64,000 nucleotides of DNA from the NCBI RefSeq assembly GCF_011170065.1, contig NZ_BLLH01000002.1:248001-312000 (forward strand), given 5' to 3'. Made by a program: the position numbers and the translations under genes. The notes beneath the pieces are model-generated. The model was not told the origin of the DNA. It did no database searches and saw only the letters and a program-made list of their open reading frames with translations. Within the stretch, counting starts at the first letter, position 1. Each line of letters begins with the position of its first letter. Source of the stretch: Pseudolactococcus insecticola (lineage in GTDB: Bacteria > Bacillota > Bacilli > Lactobacillales > Streptococcaceae). Below, piece by piece: positions 60,686 through 64,000 of the stretch.

Positions 60686-61492
60686 TTAATCCTCCAAAAT
60701 ATAGGTATTAACCGCCCAAGCGACACCGTTTTCCTCATTGGTGTAAGGCGCTGTTTCGCTTGCTGCTGCTTTAGCTGCAGGAACCGCATTTTTCATGGCA
60801 ATGCTGTGACCGGCCCAGCTTAGCATGGGCAGATCATTTTCCTCATCGCCCATCGCCATCACTTCTTCACGGCTAATCCCCAAAATGTCAATCAGACTCG
60901 CAAGTCCGTAAGACTTCACCACATTTTTTGGCATATATTCCAGTAAAATATCACGACTTTTGAAAATTTCGTATTTCTCAAAAAGTTCTGCCGGAATTTC
61001 AGGAATTTTCTGATCCAGATAGGTAGCGTCAAAGGCCGTAATCGCTTTGTTGAAAACGCGATCACGTGGCATCGCCTCAAAAGTCGTCGCCGTAAAGCTT
61101 AAAAATGGGCTGACGCCACGATAAAGTGACTTGCTATTTGTTTCAAACACGCGCTCATCACTCAGAACATCAAACGGCAAGCCGAGTTTTGACACCGCCG
61201 TATAAATCTCAGCGAGTTCCTCATAAGTAAATGATTTTTTGGATAGAATTTCGCCCGTATTTTTTTGTACCAAACCACCATTGAACGTGATCGAATAATC
61301 CGCATCGTCACGCAGATCAAGCTCATCAAGAATGTGTTCAATTGCTTTAAGCGGGCGTCCTGTCGTGATCACAACTTTGACACCTGCTCTTTTGGCCTTT
61401 TTGAGCGCCAATTTATTTTCGTCAGAAATCGACTTGTCATCACGCAATAGCGTGCCGTCAAGATCCAACGCCAGTAATTTTATTTTAGTCAT
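60686..61492 (-). CDS. Cof-type HAD hydrolase
   Basis: A 268-residue HAD-IIB phosphatase: LLALDLDGTLLRDD, VVITTGRPLKAIEHI, and MGDEENDLPMLSWAG with the cap domain between. Likely dephosphorylates small sugar or flavin phosphates; substrate unknown. ATG 61492 follows TGC-TATAAT by exactly six bases with no ribosome binding site (predicted leaderless). It starts the Cof-ftsY unit downstream of smc. Confidence 0.92.
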   Translation of the reverse strand: MTKIKLLALDLDGTLLRDDKSISDENKLALKKAKRAGVKVVITTGRPLKAIEHILDELDLRDDADYSITFNGGLVQKNTGEILSKKSFTYEELAEIYTAVSKLGLPFDVLSDERVFETNSKSLYRGVSPFLSFTATTFEAMPRDRVFNKAITAFDATYLDQKIPEIPAELFEKYEIFKSRDILLEYMPKNVVKSYGLASLIDILGISREEVMAMGDEENDLPMLSWAGHSIAMKNAVPAAKAAASETAPYTNEENGVAWAVNTYILED

Positions 61493-61532
61493 GCTTTTAT
61501 TATAGCAAAAAAGCAAGGACATTGCCTTGCTT
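61493..61532 (-). promoter_or_regulatory. smc terminator fused to the leaderless Cof promoter
   Basis: AGCAAGG-N6-CCTTGCT with T-run, then TGC-TATAAT (61499-61504), AAAAGC, ATG on the minus strand. Confidence 0.75.
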
Positions 61533-61558
61533 GGATGATGTTTCTGATGACTTTCAGG

Positions 61559-64000
61559 CTATTTTTGCTCAGGTTCAGCGACATAGTCTTTGAGCTTGAC
61601 AGAAACGATTTTTGAGACGCCACCTTCTTGCATTGTCACGCCGTACATGGCTTTTGCGGCTTTCATCGTCCCTTTTCGGTGGGTGACGACGATAAACTGG
61701 TTTGAGCCCTCGTCAAAGCGCGTCATATAGTCACCAAATCGCTTGACATTGGCCTCATCTAAGGCTGCTTCAACCTCATCTAGCACCACAAAAGGTACCG
61801 TCCGAACGCGGATAATGGCAAACAGTAAAGCAAGCGCCGTCAGCGACTTTTCACCGCCACTCATGAGATTGAGACTGGCAAGTTTTTTACCTGGTGGCTG
61901 CACCGCAATCTCGATGCCGGCATTGAGTAAATCAGCCTCATCAGTCAGTTCTAAGTCGGCCTGACCACCGCCAAACATCTGCGTAAAGGTCTGTTGGAAT
62001 GACGTCCGAATAGCTTCAAATGTTGTCTTAAATCGAATTTTCACCTCATCATCCATGTCATGAATGGTCGTTTCGAGCAGTTGTTTGGCAGCTAAGAGGT
62101 CATCTTTTTGTGTATTGAGAAATCCTCTGCGGTCATTGACCTCGTCAAATTGGCTGATAGATGCCAGATTGACAGGGCCAAGTCGGCGAATTTGTGATTC
62201 TAAACTTTGCAGCTGACGCTCGCTTTCTGCCAAGTTTGGTAAGTCTTCAGCCTGATCACTCGCTGCTTCAAAACTCATCTGATACTCATTTACCAGTTTG
62301 TTCTGACGGGTTCTCAAGATATTTTCTGAAGTTTCAAGTGCCAGCTCCAACCGTGTTTTCTGAGAAAAATGCTTCTGACGTGCTTCAATGTTGCTGGCAT
62401 TTGCCACATCCAAATCCTCGATTTGTGCCGTCAGATCATCCCGCTCAAAACGTAGCGAAACAAGCTTGATATTTGCCGCCTCAAGCTGGTCAGACACCGT
62501 CTGATGATGCGCACGTAACCGCTCAATGCCATCAACATCCAGCATATCCGAATTTTCAGTATCATTTTGCGAGTTAAGCGTCGCAATTTCCTGATTGAAT
62601 GCCGTTTTTTCTTGTGTTAGGCGCCCGATTTCACTCGTTTCATGGCGGATTTCTGACATCTGTTCAGAAAGCGCCAATTGCTTGTCCTGCAGGCTATTTC
62701 TGAGCGTTTCAGTCATCGTTTTGATTTCGGTTTGATTTTCTTTGATGCGTTCAATGTCAGCTGTGAGCTGATTTTTCTGTTCAGCAATAGCCGCTAAATC
62801 ACTTTCATGCGAGGTATTTTCATCCGTCAAGACTTTGATACGCATGGCCTCGTCAGACGTCCCAGAAAGCGCAAGGCGACTCTCCAGATCAGCCTTAGCA
62901 GTGAGCAGCGACTGCGTTTTTAGCTCGTATTCTTGACTGGCAAATCTAGCATTTTCGCCCTTCTGACGCAGGTCCGAAAGACTTTCCGTCAGAACTGACT
63001 TGTCCTTTTGTGCTTGTTCAAGCCCATGCTCGAGCTGCTTGACTGTGATATCTGCACTTGCGACTTGTTTTTTAAGATCATCAATGGCGACATTTGTAAA
63101 GGTTGTTGTATTGCGCTTATTTGCCCCACCTGTAAATGAGCCACCAGCATTAATTTGCGTACCATCAAGTGTGATAATCCGAGCTGAAAAGTTCAATACT
63201 CGCGCAATTTTCGTCGCATTGTCATTATTGTCAACGATGAGTACACTACCCAGTAGATTCGCAATCGCTGGCGCAATTTTTTCATCATAGCTGACCAGAT
63301 TTTGTGCTGTGTCAATAAACCCAGCCATTGTTGCAACCTGGTTATATTTTGCAAAATAGCGCGGTTTAATGGTGGTTAAAGGCAGAAAAGTTGCCCGACC
63401 CAGACGTTGATTTTTCAAAAATGAAATGGCTGATTTGGCCGCCTGTTCGTCAGAAACGACAATACTTTGCGCACCAGCGCCAAGCGCAATGTCCATAGCT
63501 GTCGTATACTGCGTGTCAAAAGTCACCAAATCAGCCACCGCACCGATGATGCCTGGCAATTTGTCACTTGATTTCAGTACAGCCTTGACTCCTTGATAAA
63601 AATTATCATGGCTAGCACGGATATTTTCCAAGCTATTCAGACTTGCTTTTAGTTTGTTTTGCGCATCCATAGCAGAAAAAAGCTGATTTTGCGCTTGACT
63701 AATCGTACTTTCTTGTGTTTTGAGTGCCTGATCTGCCGTCCGATAGTCTGAAATCAGCCCATCAAGTTCAAGTTTCGCTGTATCTGCCTGTTTACTTGTC
63801 GCATCTAACTCTTTTTCAAGGTCGGCATATTTATCTGCCAAGGCTTGATTTTCGTCAGATTTACTTGCCGCATTTGCCTTGATATTGGCAAGTTCTGACG
63901 TGTTTTTCGTCACATCGTTTGAGAGTTTTGCCTCTTTACTGACCAGATTGACAAAGTCTGCGCGCAGGCGCTCAATGACGTCATCCGGATTTTCAGATAA
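61559..64000 (-). CDS. smc: Chromosome segregation protein Smc (N-terminus cut by window end)
   Basis: About 813 residues from within the first coiled coil to the end. The frame remains open to base 64000. In order: coiled coil; the hinge (GVKAVLKSS, AMDIALGAGAQSIVV, GTQINAGGSFTGG; about 63610-63120), returning coiled coil; and the C-terminal ATPase half with ABC signature LNLMSGGEKSLTAL and Walker B FVVLDEVEAALDEAN. The N-terminal Walker A lies outside the window. Smc with ScpA/ScpB compacts and segregates chromosomes. Confidence 0.96.
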   Translation of the reverse strand, partial: LSENPDDVIERLRADFVNLVSKEAKLSNDVTKNTSELANIKANAASKSDENQALADKYADLEKELDATSKQADTAKLELDGLISDYRTADQALKTQESTISQAQNQLFSAMDAQNKLKASLNSLENIRASHDNFYQGVKAVLKSSDKLPGIIGAVADLVTFDTQYTTAMDIALGAGAQSIVVSDEQAAKSAISFLKNQRLGRATFLPLTTIKPRYFAKYNQVATMAGFIDTAQNLVSYDEKIAPAIANLLGSVLIVDNNDNATKIARVLNFSARIITLDGTQINAGGSFTGGANKRNTTTFTNVAIDDLKKQVASADITVKQLEHGLEQAQKDKSVLTESLSDLRQKGENARFASQEYELKTQSLLTAKADLESRLALSGTSDEAMRIKVLTDENTSHESDLAAIAEQKNQLTADIERIKENQTEIKTMTETLRNSLQDKQLALSEQMSEIRHETSEIGRLTQEKTAFNQEIATLNSQNDTENSDMLDVDGIERLRAHHQTVSDQLEAANIKLVSLRFERDDLTAQIEDLDVANASNIEARQKHFSQKTRLELALETSENILRTRQNKLVNEYQMSFEAASDQAEDLPNLAESERQLQSLESQIRRLGPVNLASISQFDEVNDRRGFLNTQKDDLLAAKQLLETTIHDMDDEVKIRFKTTFEAIRTSFQQTFTQMFGGGQADLELTDEADLLNAGIEIAVQPPGKKLASLNLMSGGEKSLTALALLFAIIRVRTVPFVVLDEVEAALDEANVKRFGDYMTRFDEGSNQFIVVTHRKGTMKAAKAMYGVTMQEGGVSKIVSVKLKDYVAEPEQK

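Noticed and set aside
60057..60689. 210-codon open frame opposite ftsY
   Set aside because: Ser-rich shadow of the acidic domain and G domain of ftsY on the other strand; no start signal.

Overview
The window looks like chromosome of a low-GC Gram-positive coccus of the family Streptococcaceae, most likely Lactococcus or a close relative. The reasons are the gene sets smc-Cof hydrolase-ftsY, rodA near gyrB, the tsaE-GNAT-LCP set, a DUF3165 gene beside typA, and a copR-copZ-copA copper operon. The sequence itself does not fix the species. There is no rRNA gene, CRISPR array or complete insertion sequence.

Layout. At 1-4.8 kb lies methionine synthesis: a B12-dependent MetH (cut by the window start) in one operon with its separate reactivation protein and an ECF-type vitamin uptake component, followed by a B12-independent MetE-like enzyme under a perfect MET-box. 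At 4.8-11.6 kb are housekeeping genes (Nif3, trmK, nth, tRNA-Arg, LCP ligase, GNAT, tsaE, typA). At 11.7-18.4 kb are cell-surface and metabolic genes: two tandem phosphodiester-glycosidase proteins, a degenerate LCP protein, rhodanese-like, glcK, dps, comC, and a Ser/Thr-rich membrane-anchored protein. At 18.4-22.4 kb are dinB and nucleoside catabolism (deoD, punA, deoB). At 22.5-34.9 kb is an accessory surface-glycan cluster: three TagF-like transferases with an N-terminal repeat module, three GT8 enzymes with an added C-terminal module, a Caps_synth-type transferase, an XcbB/CpsF-like hydrolase-fold protein, and three scars of lost or duplicated genes. At 35-46 kb are a DHA2 exporter pair, gyrB, rodA, a PTS IIB and the copper operon. 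At 46-55 kb are thiN, an NDH-2/DoxX fusion, a CPBP protease, a VOC dioxygenase, a Fic cassette between repeats, recQ and small genes. At 55-64 kb are leuS, a PucR-like regulator, prs, ftsY, a Cof hydrolase and smc (cut by the window end).

Two genome-scale signals stand out. First, eight genes have a -10 hexamer exactly six bases before an ATG and no ribosome binding site, which predicts leaderless mRNAs (LCP, tsaE, glycosidase 1, dinB, EamA transporter, thiN, recQ, Cof hydrolase); two more (rodA, yqgQ) come close. Second, many promoters are welded to the preceding terminator, so that the terminator T-run leads straight into an extended -10 element. In the glycan cluster, a 403-bp duplication carrying the deoB promoter has placed a captured promoter and a frameshifted deoB start in front of one of the transferase genes. 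Counts and identities were judged by eye, not by alignment software.
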